64,000 nt of DNA, taken from the NCBI GenBank assembly GCA_021740995.1, contig JAIOYR010000001.1, positions 81,756 through 145,755 of the forward strand. Reading direction: 5' to 3'. The notes under the pieces were generated by a model. The model ran no database searches, had not been told where the DNA came from, and was given only the letters and a program-made list of their open reading frames with translations. The position numbers and the translations under genes were made by a program. Numbering within the stretch: the first letter of the stretch is position 1; every line of letters starts with the position of its first letter. Shown one piece after another: positions 39,097 through 48,309 of the stretch. The stretch comes from Taibaiella sp. GTDB lineage: Bacteria; Bacteroidota; Bacteroidia; Chitinophagales; Chitinophagaceae.

Positions 39097-39855
39097 ATGT
39101 TTACCCCGCTATTTGGAACGTATATGTATACAGACGAGCAACAGAGATTAGAGGCAGTTAGGCGGTTTCAGAAATTTGATTTTGATCTGGACAAAAATCT
39201 TCAGGGAATACTGAAACTGGCTACCGATATTTATGAAACACCGGTGGCTTTCATTACCCTGATGGACGAGCATGAACAGTGGTTCAAGGTGAACCGTGGT
39301 TTTGATGTGCAGCGTATGCCCCGCGAGACTTCATTTTGCACCCATGTGATTATGGATAAAGAAGTGATGGTGGTAAGCGATGCTTTTGGTGATAGCCGTT
39401 TCGCAAAAAATCTGCTGGTTAATCAAATGCCACACATCCGTTTTTACGCGGGAGCACCACTTTCCAGCAACGATGGGCAGAGTATAGGTACGCTCTGCGT
39501 AATGGATACAAATGTGAAAGAAGTATCAGAGAACAAGCGGCAGCTATTGGCTATACTGGCACAGCAGGCTATACATATGATGGAGCTGGAGATCACCTAC
39601 AAGATGCTAAACGAAAAAATGCAGCAGGTAGAAATTCAGAACAAAGTCCTGACAGACATAGCTTTTATACAGTCACATGAGTTTAGGGGGCCATTGGCAT
39701 CTATCATGGGGCTGATGGATATAATAAAAGAAGAAGAATACAGCTCACCAAAACAGTACCTTTTACTCATGGAAGAGGCGGTGCAAAAACTGGATGAAAA
39801 AATTCATCTGGTAGTAAGAAGTACAGAAGCAGCAAAGCTCGCTTATGTAGCATAG
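39097..39855 (+). CDS. GAF-domain protein ending in a HisKA-like dimerization/phosphoacceptor helix, no HATPase domain
   Basis: 252 aa; ETPVAFITLMDEHEQWFKVNRGFDVQRMPRETSFCTHVI (GAF) and FIQSHEFRGPLASIMGLMDII (H-box); stops shortly after. Confidence 0.8.
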   Translation: MFTPLFGTYMYTDEQQRLEAVRRFQKFDFDLDKNLQGILKLATDIYETPVAFITLMDEHEQWFKVNRGFDVQRMPRETSFCTHVIMDKEVMVVSDAFGDSRFAKNLLVNQMPHIRFYAGAPLSSNDGQSIGTLCVMDTNVKEVSENKRQLLAILAQQAIHMMELEITYKMLNEKMQQVEIQNKVLTDIAFIQSHEFRGPLASIMGLMDIIKEEEYSSPKQYLLLMEEAVQKLDEKIHLVVRSTEAAKLAYVA

Positions 39856-39869
39856 CCGGTCTTGCAGTT

Positions 39870-41759
39870 CTAACGGATGCTTACTTTACTTCCATTCAAA
39901 GACAATTCCCGGTCATCAATCATTTTTCTGATAATATCGGCAATGTTTTCTTTCATTGCAGTAGGGTATAGTGCCAGCAGCTTTTCTATACTTATCTGTC
40001 TGTTTTGCTGAATGATTATAAGCAGTTCTGCCTTTAGTTTTGCCGGTTTGTGCTGGCTTAGTTTTCTATCGCGGCACACATCGCAATGTCCGCAGTCCGC
40101 TGTTGGCTCTTCGCCAAAGTATTGCAGCAGCAGACGCTCCCTGCACAAATCCCTGTTTTCCAGATAAGCGATCATGGCAGCAGTGCGTTCTTCGTGTCGT
40201 TTGCGCAACATGGCTATTCGCCTGGTATTTATTATCAGATGGCGGCTATCTACCCGGTAGTGATGAAAAAATATCTGAGGTCCATCGCCCGGTGTGTTGT
40301 ATTCCAGCACATCCATAGCTGCCAGTTGTTGCAGCGACTGTATCACTTCTGCCTGCTTCATTTTTAGTTGTCGGGCTATCGCAGTTTCTCTTATCGCTGT
40401 AGGGTAGTGAAAAATGCTGTTGTACATACGCAGCAGCCCTACAGCCACATAACCCAGTCGGGTGCTGATGTGTTGCAGGTCGTCTATGGTATGCCTGTCG
40501 GCAATGAACTGAATAGTTGCCGGGCTATACACGGCTTCTGTCATTGTCCACAGCCCTTCCCGCTCCAGCAGTTTCAGCGCGTGTATGGCATGGGTTGCCT
40601 GCAGCTTGAAGCGGATGCAGAAGGTTGAAAGGTCGAAGGGGAAATAACGGTCGGGCTGTGCTGTAGCAGGAATCTGCAGATACTCCACCACCGCCTGATA
40701 CACCTGTCGCAGATATGCCTCCGGCGGATACTGAATAGCTGTGCTGTCTGCCAGCCGTTGTATGTCTGCGCTGTTGTACAGACCTATTGCAACCGAAGCT
40801 TTACCATCTCTCCCTGCTCTTCCTGCCTCCTGGTAGTATGCCTCAGGGTGTTCTGGTGCATCGTAGTGTAACACAGTGCGCACATCAGGCTTGTCTATCC
40901 CCATGCCAAAGGCAGTAGTAGCTACCATTACATTTGTTTCGTTGCTCATCCATTGTCGCTGGGCTTCATCGCGTTTTTCCCTGCTCAGACCTGCATGGTA
41001 CACTGCTGCTTTCAGCTCGCTATGATTCAGGTATTTGCCCGTTGTTTCAGTTTGTTTTCGGCTGCGGCAATATACAATACTGCAATTGTTGTTCAGATTA
41101 TTTATAGTATCTGCTATTTTATTTTCGCTATAGCGCACATCATAAAATATGTTATTCCTCGCAAAACTCATTGCGAATTTTGCCGGGTTGGTCATGCGCA
41201 GCTGCGAGGTTATATCGCTCTGCACATCTTTGGTGGCAGTGGCGGTCAATGCAAGAAACGGCACATCCGGAAACACATCCTTTATGGTTGCAATCTCCAT
41301 ATAAGCCGGGCGAAAGTCGTGCCCCCATTGCGATATACAGTGCGCCTCATCTACTGCTACCATAGATATATCCATCTCCCGCAGATAGTCTCCAAACATC
41401 CGGGTCTGCAGTCTTTCGGGCGATAGGTACAGTAGCTTATAATCTCCCGCTACCGCGTTGCTCAGCACGCGCTTTACATCTTTGTAGTGCATGCCTGAGT
41501 GTATACTTGCACAGGGTATATCCAGCTCCTGAAGCCGTGCCACCTGATCTTGCATCAGTGCTATGAGCGGAGATATAACCAGGCATAGCCCTCTTCCCAT
41601 AAGTGCCGGTACCTGATAACATAGTGATTTACCCCCGCCGGTAGGTAGCAGTGCCAGCGTGTCATTGCCCGAAGTTATACTTCCTATAATATCCCGCTGC
41701 AAAGGACGGAAACTATCATAGCCCCAGTATTGTTTCAGTATGTGCTCCGGTGTTTTCAA
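39870..41759 (-). CDS. recQ: RecQ-family ATP-dependent DNA helicase
   Basis: 629 aa; LALLPTGGGKSLCYQVPAL, AVDEAHCISQWGHDFRPAY, YYQEAGRAGRDG, CGHCDVC zinc motif. Confidence 0.95.
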   Translation of the reverse strand: MKTPEHILKQYWGYDSFRPLQRDIIGSITSGNDTLALLPTGGGKSLCYQVPALMGRGLCLVISPLIALMQDQVARLQELDIPCASIHSGMHYKDVKRVLSNAVAGDYKLLYLSPERLQTRMFGDYLREMDISMVAVDEAHCISQWGHDFRPAYMEIATIKDVFPDVPFLALTATATKDVQSDITSQLRMTNPAKFAMSFARNNIFYDVRYSENKIADTINNLNNNCSIVYCRSRKQTETTGKYLNHSELKAAVYHAGLSREKRDEAQRQWMSNETNVMVATTAFGMGIDKPDVRTVLHYDAPEHPEAYYQEAGRAGRDGKASVAIGLYNSADIQRLADSTAIQYPPEAYLRQVYQAVVEYLQIPATAQPDRYFPFDLSTFCIRFKLQATHAIHALKLLEREGLWTMTEAVYSPATIQFIADRHTIDDLQHISTRLGYVAVGLLRMYNSIFHYPTAIRETAIARQLKMKQAEVIQSLQQLAAMDVLEYNTPGDGPQIFFHHYRVDSRHLIINTRRIAMLRKRHEERTAAMIAYLENRDLCRERLLLQYFGEEPTADCGHCDVCRDRKLSQHKPAKLKAELLIIIQQNRQISIEKLLALYPTAMKENIADIIRKMIDDRELSLNGSKVSIR

Positions 41760-41836
41760 TTATTCTAATGTTCGGTTGTCGTTTCTTTTAATTATTCGTA
41801 AAAATAGGGGTATCTTTTTAGTAATACACCGCCCAA

Positions 41837-41868
41837 AAAAAAGAGACAGGTATCACCCGTCTCTTTTC
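41837..41868. terminator. Terminator-like hairpin between recQ and the lipoprotein gene
   Basis: aaaagagacaggtatcacccgtctctttt. Confidence 0.6.
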
Positions 41869-41896
41869 CCAATACTAAAAACTATATTTTGCTTAT

Positions 41897-42727
41897 TTAT
41901 GGCAGCGTTATATCTTTCACTGTTCCGCCCGGCAGTGTTAGTCTTGCCTGGTTATCGCAGGTCGGGCTGTCGCCATAATTAAGCGTGCGTGTAAGCCCAC
42001 TCGGCAGCGTATATATTATGGATCCGGCTTCTATCCAGCGGCAGTCGAGCGATATTACAAGTGGCGTGGTAGTTGGTATGCTTACATTCACCACTCCTGC
42101 TGGGCGGGTTATGGTGCCTGAGCCGGTTATCTGGTACACATCATCTTTCCATATCAGTTTGGTTGTATATCCCTCTGTCCATGTACGCACTCGGTTCCAG
42201 TTGGTTGTTAGTACTGTGCCGTCAGTCTTGGTAATCGTTCCATTTACATTTATATTGAACCAGGGCTGTCCCAAGCTGTTTTTGCCCATATTGCTTACTG
42301 TTTTTGTGCCTTCTATTTTATTGTCGTTCTGATAGTAGTTGTCGAACGTGATTGTGTGCGAAGAACCACTGTCGGCATATGCACCTGTATAGTTCACTAT
42401 TACTTTTCCACGACGGTAACGGTTGTCTGCGCACAGGCAATTGGTCTCGCCAAAGTTGATGGTGTAGGTAGTGCCGGAATGAGTAACTGTACCACAGCCG
42501 CTGGTCTTAAACTCGCCACTGCCGGTAGTAGTGGAACCTTTGTCGGCCACTACCTGTACATCGTCAAACATTTTTTCTGCCAGATTCTGGTCGGTGGCAT
42601 AGCCGGTATCTTCGCTCGTTGTCGTGGTGGTTGTTTTGTCATTATCCTTCCTACATCCTGTATACAGGCATACCGACAGCGCAAGGGCGGTCGTGCCTAC
42701 TACCATCATTAATTTCGTTTTTTGCAT
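41897..42727 (-). CDS. Hypothetical lipoprotein
   Basis: 276 aa; CLYTGCRKDNDKTTTTTTSED lipobox and low-complexity linker. Confidence 0.65.
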   Translation of the reverse strand: MQKTKLMMVVGTTALALSVCLYTGCRKDNDKTTTTTTSEDTGYATDQNLAEKMFDDVQVVADKGSTTTGSGEFKTSGCGTVTHSGTTYTINFGETNCLCADNRYRRGKVIVNYTGAYADSGSSHTITFDNYYQNDNKIEGTKTVSNMGKNSLGQPWFNINVNGTITKTDGTVLTTNWNRVRTWTEGYTTKLIWKDDVYQITGSGTITRPAGVVNVSIPTTTPLVISLDCRWIEAGSIIYTLPSGLTRTLNYGDSPTCDNQARLTLPGGTVKDITLP

Positions 42728-42818
42728 AGTAGTGTATTTTTTGTGGTTTAAAAATTTGTTGTACCTATACCTAAGACTTTTATTCTGTAAGTAGGTTTAA
42801 ATTATGGCGAAATATTTT

Positions 42819-43253
42819 TTATCTCCTATTGCGCTCCTGTTTTAGTCGCTTCATCAGTATTTGTCTGAATTCTCTTTCAGCCATATACATATCAGCTACC
42901 TGTTTCGGACTTAGTATTTTCAGGAACTGGTCATTGTATTTTCGCTTCAGTCCTATTACAGCTTCCTGGTAGTCCAGGTCGTCTTCCACATATTGGCGGG
43001 CAGCTATATTGTGCTCATCTGTGTTTTCCAGCTTGTATTTCTTTATGTAGGGTTGCCTTATTACAAGCAGTTCTTTTTCGTATTCCTTATATAGCGGAAT
43101 AAAAGCCCCAGACTGACTTTCAGAAAGGCTCAGCCTGTCATTCATATACGCCATCTTCGCGGCATGTATGCGCTGAAGGGGGCGCCCTTGTCGGCCATAA
43201 GAAGCAGTAGTGACGAGCATACACATCAACACAATATATATTATTATTTTCAT
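42819..43253 (-). CDS. Small periplasmic Spy/CpxP-like helical protein
   Basis: 144 aa; signal peptide; RLSLSESQSGAFIPLYKEYEKELLVIR...LSPKQVADMYMAEREFRQILMKRL. Confidence 0.6.
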   Translation of the reverse strand: MKIIIYIVLMCMLVTTASYGRQGRPLQRIHAAKMAYMNDRLSLSESQSGAFIPLYKEYEKELLVIRQPYIKKYKLENTDEHNIAARQYVEDDLDYQEAVIGLKRKYNDQFLKILSPKQVADMYMAEREFRQILMKRLKQERNRR

Positions 43254-43264
43254 TTATTTTCAGT

Positions 43265-43813
43265 TTAGTAGTACTCCATATCCCACCCGGTTTGGTCCAG
43301 GTAGGAGATAATGTCTTTTGTGTTTATTTCTGCAATGTCCGGATAGTTATCATCATTATTCAATTTCACATTAGTCCCTGCTACATTTGCAAGGTATTGC
43401 CGTATTTCCTGGTTGTTTACTGATGCCAGCATAACCTTGCCAGTGTTCATTTTTCCCGCCGATGGCATGTATATATTGTATGTTCCCACACTTATAACTA
43501 TCAATACTACTGCAGCCGCAGCCCATCTCAGTTGCCTAAAGGTTATCCTTATTCCCCTTTGGTTTCCTTTTTTAGCTTTCTTCAGCAATTGTTGCGGCAG
43601 ATCGTCAAAGTAGTTGCCGGGCACATGGTAGGGCAGCGTCTTGCCGGCCAGTGTATGCACGGCAGTAGTAGCATCCTCTTCCGTTATTTTACTTCTTATA
43701 TTCTTTTCAAAATTCGCAAAATACCCGTCAGGCAAAACGTATGGCATAGGTATTTGTTTACCTGCCAGACTACTGCCTGCTTCACCGAGTTCCTGTTTTA
43801 TTTCCTCTTTCAT
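43265..43813 (-). CDS. Putative anti-sigma factor-like single-TM protein
   Basis: 182 aa; one TM segment (LRWAAAAVVLIVISVGTYNIY), duplicated PYxxPxGYFxxF / PYHVPGNYFDDL motif; directly after the ECF sigma gene. Confidence 0.5.
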   Translation of the reverse strand: MKEEIKQELGEAGSSLAGKQIPMPYVLPDGYFANFEKNIRSKITEEDATTAVHTLAGKTLPYHVPGNYFDDLPQQLLKKAKKGNQRGIRITFRQLRWAAAAVVLIVISVGTYNIYMPSAGKMNTGKVMLASVNNQEIRQYLANVAGTNVKLNNDDNYPDIAEINTKDIISYLDQTGWDMEYY

Positions 43814-43849
43814 TCTGTACTGTCTTTGACCGTTATCGTTTACAATAGT

Positions 43850-44410
43850 TTAGCTGCCTGTCAGGTGTTCCTCTGCTTTTTTTACTGCATGATGATATGA
43901 TGCCTTTAGCGCACCTACCGATGTGTCCAGTACCTGCGACATTTCTTCGTAGGGCATCTCGTCATAGTACCGCAGGTTGAATACCAGTCGTTGTTTTTCA
44001 GGCAGTTTTGCTATTGCTTGCTGTAGTTTCCATTCTATTTTGCTGGCGTCAAAATCACGCTGTGCCAGCAGTCTATTCTCAAAATAGTCTTCATTGCCTT
44101 CTATTGATACCGCTGCAAATCTTTTTTGGGCATCTATCCAGTTCAGTGTTTCGTTGGTAGCTATACGGTACAGCCAGGTATACAGGTTAGACTCTGCTCT
44201 GAATGTTTCCAGATTTTTCCACACTTTTATAAATACGTTCTGAAGTATATCGTCCGTATCATCATGTGCTACCACCATGCGCCTTACATGCCAGTAGAGC
44301 CGCTCCTGATACTTCTTCACCAATGCCGTATACGCACCATTCCTCAGCTGCATTTCTTTGAAAGATGCAATCAGTTCCTGGTCACTTCTGTGGGTGCTTT
44401 GCTGCGGCAT
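43850..44410 (-). CDS. ECF-type RNA polymerase sigma-70 factor
   Basis: 186 aa; DDTDDILQNVFIKVWKNLETFRAESNLYTWLYRIATNETLNWI; LPEKQRLVFNLRYYDEMPYEEMSQVLDTSVGALKASYHHAVKKAEEHL. Confidence 0.95.
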   Translation of the reverse strand: MPQQSTHRSDQELIASFKEMQLRNGAYTALVKKYQERLYWHVRRMVVAHDDTDDILQNVFIKVWKNLETFRAESNLYTWLYRIATNETLNWIDAQKRFAAVSIEGNEDYFENRLLAQRDFDASKIEWKLQQAIAKLPEKQRLVFNLRYYDEMPYEEMSQVLDTSVGALKASYHHAVKKAEEHLTGS

Positions 44411-44545
44411 TTAAAAAAACTCCTTTGTACTAAGACAATATTAAAACCGTTTAGTTTAATGCAGTATAATTTTATCTTAAGGTAGTGCTAATTTAGAAGT
44501 TGTTACAATATATTTCTTGTCCTTTTCGTATCTTTCGCCAAATTA

Positions 44546-44959
44546 TTGTTCATGAAAAAAGCTTTGTTTGTACTGGCGTTATCTATGACTTCGCTGGTTG
44601 CTCTGGCACAAAAGAATAAAAAGGAAAACAAAACCGAGCCCTTACCACCCCCCAGGGTATGGATATCGGGCATCCCTACCTACAATACTACCCACGACCT
44701 CATGGTTGCCAATACTACGCTTATCACAGACTCTGTAGGTTGCAGGGTTTCAGGGTTTACTATATCGCTTAGCGCGCCGGGGCAGCCGTTTTATGGTCCC
44801 CTGCATGCTGTGGGCTGGGAGATGACCGAAACTCAAAAGAATACAATTAAAAAGTGGGACTACCCTAACGTTACTGTGCACATTCAGGATATACACCTCA
44901 ACTGTCACGAGACCGACGCTACTTCGCCGGCATTGGAGTATTACTACAACGAAAAGTAA
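44546..44959 (+). CDS. Small secreted protein resembling the GldM C-terminal domain, copy 1
   Basis: 137 aa; signal peptide then PPPRVWISGIP...ANTTLITDSVGCRVSGFTISLSAPGQPFYGPLHAVGWEMTETQKNTI. Confidence 0.55.
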   Translation: MFMKKALFVLALSMTSLVALAQKNKKENKTEPLPPPRVWISGIPTYNTTHDLMVANTTLITDSVGCRVSGFTISLSAPGQPFYGPLHAVGWEMTETQKNTIKKWDYPNVTVHIQDIHLNCHETDATSPALEYYYNEK

Positions 44960-44976
44960 ATACCTTATCCCAATAA

Positions 44977-45399
44977 ATGCTGCGGATACTACTATTGTTT
45001 ATCGTATTCCTGTCGTCTGCTTTGCATCCGCCGTCCATGGCGCAAGATGCTAAGCAGCGTGTTCCGCTCATTAGTCTGGGTCGCATTAGCAGACCAGAGG
45101 TTAAGAACGGCAAAATGATACCAACACCCACCACCAGGCAGCAGATACTCAAAAATTCGCTTTTGCTGGCCGATGTCAACAATTGCCGGGTTACAGAGTA
45201 CAAGTTTACTATACTTGCACCTGGCAAGGGTTTTTATGGACCCATCTACGTTACGGGCAGCGAGCTTACAGATTCTATTAAGAACAAGATTAAGCAAACC
45301 GATGGCCCCGATGTAAAGTTGTACATCGAAGAGATAAAGATGAATTATAGGGGTACCATTATGGACGCCAGTTCCATAGCCGTAAAATACGACCAGTAG
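44977..45399 (+). CDS. Small secreted protein, tandem paralog of the upstream gene
   Basis: 140 aa; NSLLLADVNNCRVTEYKFTILAPGKGFYGPIYVTGSELTDSIKNKIKQTDGPDVKLYIEEIKM aligns with the preceding ORF without large gaps. Confidence 0.6.
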   Translation: MLRILLLFIVFLSSALHPPSMAQDAKQRVPLISLGRISRPEVKNGKMIPTPTTRQQILKNSLLLADVNNCRVTEYKFTILAPGKGFYGPIYVTGSELTDSIKNKIKQTDGPDVKLYIEEIKMNYRGTIMDASSIAVKYDQ

Positions 45400-46251
45400 T
45401 TAGCCGTTTATCCCCGACGCCTCCAGCGTAATTAGTTCTTTTACCCTTACGCCTTTTTCAGTCTGCTCCAGTCTGCAACATTCATTTTTCGGGTCATGCT
45501 CAAAGAATAGCAGCCAGTTATTTTCCACAGCCTCTTTCAGTATTTTACGTTTCTCATTCAGCGTGTCCAGCGGGCGCATATCATACGCCATTACCCATGG
45601 CAACGATACATGCGCAGCACTCGGAAACAGGTCGGCACAAAACAGCAGGGTAGTGTCACCGCATGTTATCTGCGGCAGCATCATAGCGTCTGTATGGCCG
45701 TTTACATAGCGTATTCTTATGTCCGGCATCCATTCTTCGCCATCTGTCGTTTCTATCAGACGCAGTTGTCCGCATTCTGATATTGGCAATATATTTTCTT
45801 TTAGAAAAGAAGCTTTTTCCCGCTCATTGGGGTTCAGTGCAGACTCCCAGTGTTTCTTATTGCTCCAGTATATAGCGTTCTTAAAGGTGGGTACCAGTTT
45901 GTCTCCTTCCCTTTTTATAGAGCCTCCGCAATGGTCAAAGTGCAGGTGTGTGAGGAACACATCGGTAATGTCGTCTGTGGTAAAGCCAAGAGCTGCCAGC
46001 CCTTTTTCTATACTGTCATCACCATGTGGGTGGAAGTGACTGTAGAATTTTTCGTCCTGCTTGTAGCCCATGCCATTGTCTACCAGTATCCGCAGATTGC
46101 CATGCTCTATCAGCAGACAGCGCATAGCCCAGGTACTCATATTGTTGTCATCAGCAGGGTTTGCTTTGTACCACATAGACTTCGGCACTACGCCAAACAT
46201 GGCACCGCCATCCAGCTTAAAGTATCCCGCATTTATAGTGTGTAGTTTCAT
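45400..46251 (-). CDS. MBL-fold metallo-hydrolase
   Basis: 283 aa; VFLTHLHFDHCGGSIK, NGHTDAMMLPQI, LLFCADLFPS. Confidence 0.88.
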   Translation of the reverse strand: MKLHTINAGYFKLDGGAMFGVVPKSMWYKANPADDNNMSTWAMRCLLIEHGNLRILVDNGMGYKQDEKFYSHFHPHGDDSIEKGLAALGFTTDDITDVFLTHLHFDHCGGSIKREGDKLVPTFKNAIYWSNKKHWESALNPNEREKASFLKENILPISECGQLRLIETTDGEEWMPDIRIRYVNGHTDAMMLPQITCGDTTLLFCADLFPSAAHVSLPWVMAYDMRPLDTLNEKRKILKEAVENNWLLFFEHDPKNECCRLEQTEKGVRVKELITLEASGING

Positions 46252-46357
46252 AATTTAGTAGTTGAGTGCGAAAAGACCAAATTGCGGCTTTGCGCTATCC
46301 AAAGATAACATTGATTGAATTGATTAGTAGTTGCATATTTCTTAATTATTAGTACAC

Positions 46358-46906
46358 CTACTCCACTTTATTCATTTCAAAGGTTTCTGACTTCATTTTA
46401 CCATTCTTATTGCCATATATTGCTGCTACCAGCGATGTGGCCGATGTTCTGCGGTAAGTAATTCTGCTGGGGAAGTCGTGTGCCGGGTTCTCAAACACAA
46501 AGCTATCGCCCGCAGCTACGGTCATTACAAAGGGTATTGGCAGGCCATTGTTCTGTTTTTTTACGGTGGGTATATACATTACGGTATCACCGTACGCCTC
46601 CAGTGCCAGGTTTTCTATTATCATAGTGTCCGTGCCCTTTATGAATCCTCCCTTTCCCGTCATGGTTCCGTTTGCTGCCACTTGCCATTGCTCAAAAAGT
46701 ATACCCTCCTTCATGGTCTGCTGCCACCAGCCCGCCAGCCAGTGCAGCTTGTTTATGGCAGCCTCAGGTGCCGTTACCACCGGTTGTTTGGCAATAGCTG
46801 TATCGTCGTTTGTAGCCTCTGTGTTTGTATTGCTGTTGCCGCAGGATGCTACGAGTACTGTAGCTGCTATGAGCGCTACAGATAAGAGGTGTTTTAGTGG
46901 TTTCAT
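46358..46906 (-). CDS. Lipoprotein with DUF6265-like domain
   Basis: 182 aa; LVASCGNSN lipobox; LHWLAGWWQQ...ENPAHDFPSRITYR. Confidence 0.6.
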   Translation of the reverse strand: MKPLKHLLSVALIAATVLVASCGNSNTNTEATNDDTAIAKQPVVTAPEAAINKLHWLAGWWQQTMKEGILFEQWQVAANGTMTGKGGFIKGTDTMIIENLALEAYGDTVMYIPTVKKQNNGLPIPFVMTVAAGDSFVFENPAHDFPSRITYRRTSATSLVAAIYGNKNGKMKSETFEMNKVE

Positions 46907-47130
46907 CGGTTATTATATTTTTTTCCTCCTGCAAAATACAATCAATTTTATTTGACTTTGATCTTTCTTTTTCCACTTCTTTACAATTCACTGCTCGCAA
47001 TTCCTGTATTAATCCCTGCAATCCCAACACTCCTGCCGACCTGCCAGGTTCCAATTTTCTAAAAAATGGTAGAGAAAAGAGTAATTTGCAAGTTATTGTG
47101 AAACTGTTGTCTTATCGCTTTTGGCGAAAT

Positions 47131-47745
47131 ATGGTAATTGTCGGTCTCTTGTCACTCATTGTGGTGGTATGGGGGGTCAACTTTATTGTGGGTTATACCA
47201 CACAGGATCAGATATACAGTGAGATAGAAGCTATTCCGCACAATAGGGTAGGGGTATTGTTAGGTACAGCCAAGTACAATGATAAAGCTAAGAATATCAT
47301 CAACACCTATTACCAAAACCGTATAGATGCCGCAGTAGCACTCTACATGGCACGAAAGATAGACTACATAATAGTGAGTGGCGACAATGGCAGCCAGTAT
47401 TACAACGAGCCCTTGCTTATGAAGCACGACCTCATGGCACGTGGTGTACCTGCCAATCGTATATACATGGACAATGCCGGCTTCAGAACGTTGGATAGTA
47501 TACTACGGTGCCGCGACATTTTCGGACAGAAAAAATTCACCATCATCTCCCAGCAGTTTCATAATCAGCGGGCTGTGTATATCGCCAATCACAAGAAAGT
47601 CATTACCGTAGCCTTTAATGCCGCAGACGGCGACTCTTACTGGGATGTAGTAATAAGAGAGAAGATGGCCAGAGTGAAAATGGTTCTGGACCTGATATCA
47701 AATAAGCAGGCAAGGCTCTACGGCAACACCATAGAGATTAAATAA
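47131..47745 (+). CDS. SanA/YdcF-like (DUF218/ElyC) envelope protein
   Basis: PHNRVGVLLGTAKYN, IDYIIVSGDNGSQYYNEPLLMKHDLMARGVPANRIYMDNAGFRTLDSILR; start uncertain (GTG 47077 also possible). Confidence 0.8.
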   Translation: MVIVGLLSLIVVVWGVNFIVGYTTQDQIYSEIEAIPHNRVGVLLGTAKYNDKAKNIINTYYQNRIDAAVALYMARKIDYIIVSGDNGSQYYNEPLLMKHDLMARGVPANRIYMDNAGFRTLDSILRCRDIFGQKKFTIISQQFHNQRAVYIANHKKVITVAFNAADGDSYWDVVIREKMARVKMVLDLISNKQARLYGNTIEIK

Positions 47746-47993
47746 TCCCCCTTTTTCTCCACCCGCCATATCCAGTTATCTGTTCTAATTTTGATGTTGC
47801 CAAAGGCAAAAAGAATTTCGGCAACAAACTTCCGAATCTGACCCTTCGACTTTATTATATGTTGCCATCAATTTTATAATTATTGTGCGCGCCCAATAGT
47901 AGTATTGTCACGGTGAGTAAACAACCTGCTTGCCGCAGGCAGGTTTGCTGCATACAAGGACTTTTGAAATGACGTGGGTAAAGGCCATGGGTA

Positions 47994-48083
47994 GGAAATG
48001 AGGGCGCTCCCCTCCTTTTTTAGGAGGGGGTGCAGTAAAAAAGCGAAGGCTTTTTTACTGCCGGGGTGGTAAAATTATGGGTG
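47994..48083. repeat. Interspersed two-hairpin element, copy A
   Basis: cccctcc-ttttttta-ggagggg (48009-48029) then gcagtaaaaaagc-gaag-gcttttttactgc (48032-48061) then ggggtggtaaaattatgggtg. Confidence 0.8.
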
Positions 48084-48218
48084 TGTATCAATACTTGTCA
48101 ATGGCAGCCGCGCCGAACTGTGACACGCTCAGTTTACATTCTTATGCTAAATTGGAATACGATAATATTGATAATGTTACACTAGTAAATATTGAACTAT
48201 GGTTTTTGTACGCTGGAC

Positions 48219-48267
48219 TTTCGACTTTCGACTTTCGACTTTCGACTTTCGACTCTGGACTTTCGAC
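48219..48267. repeat. TTTCGAC heptamer tandem repeat
   Basis: Five TTTCGAC units, one TCTGGAC, one TTTCGAC; ends 42 bp before the ATG at 48310. Confidence 0.92.
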
Positions 48268-48309
48268 TACTTTATCCCTACATTTGCAATCTAAAAAAAT
48301 TAATACATA

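Noticed and set aside
39870-41759. RecQ as part of a defense island
   Set aside because: Full-length housekeeping-type RecQ with neighbors unrelated to defense.
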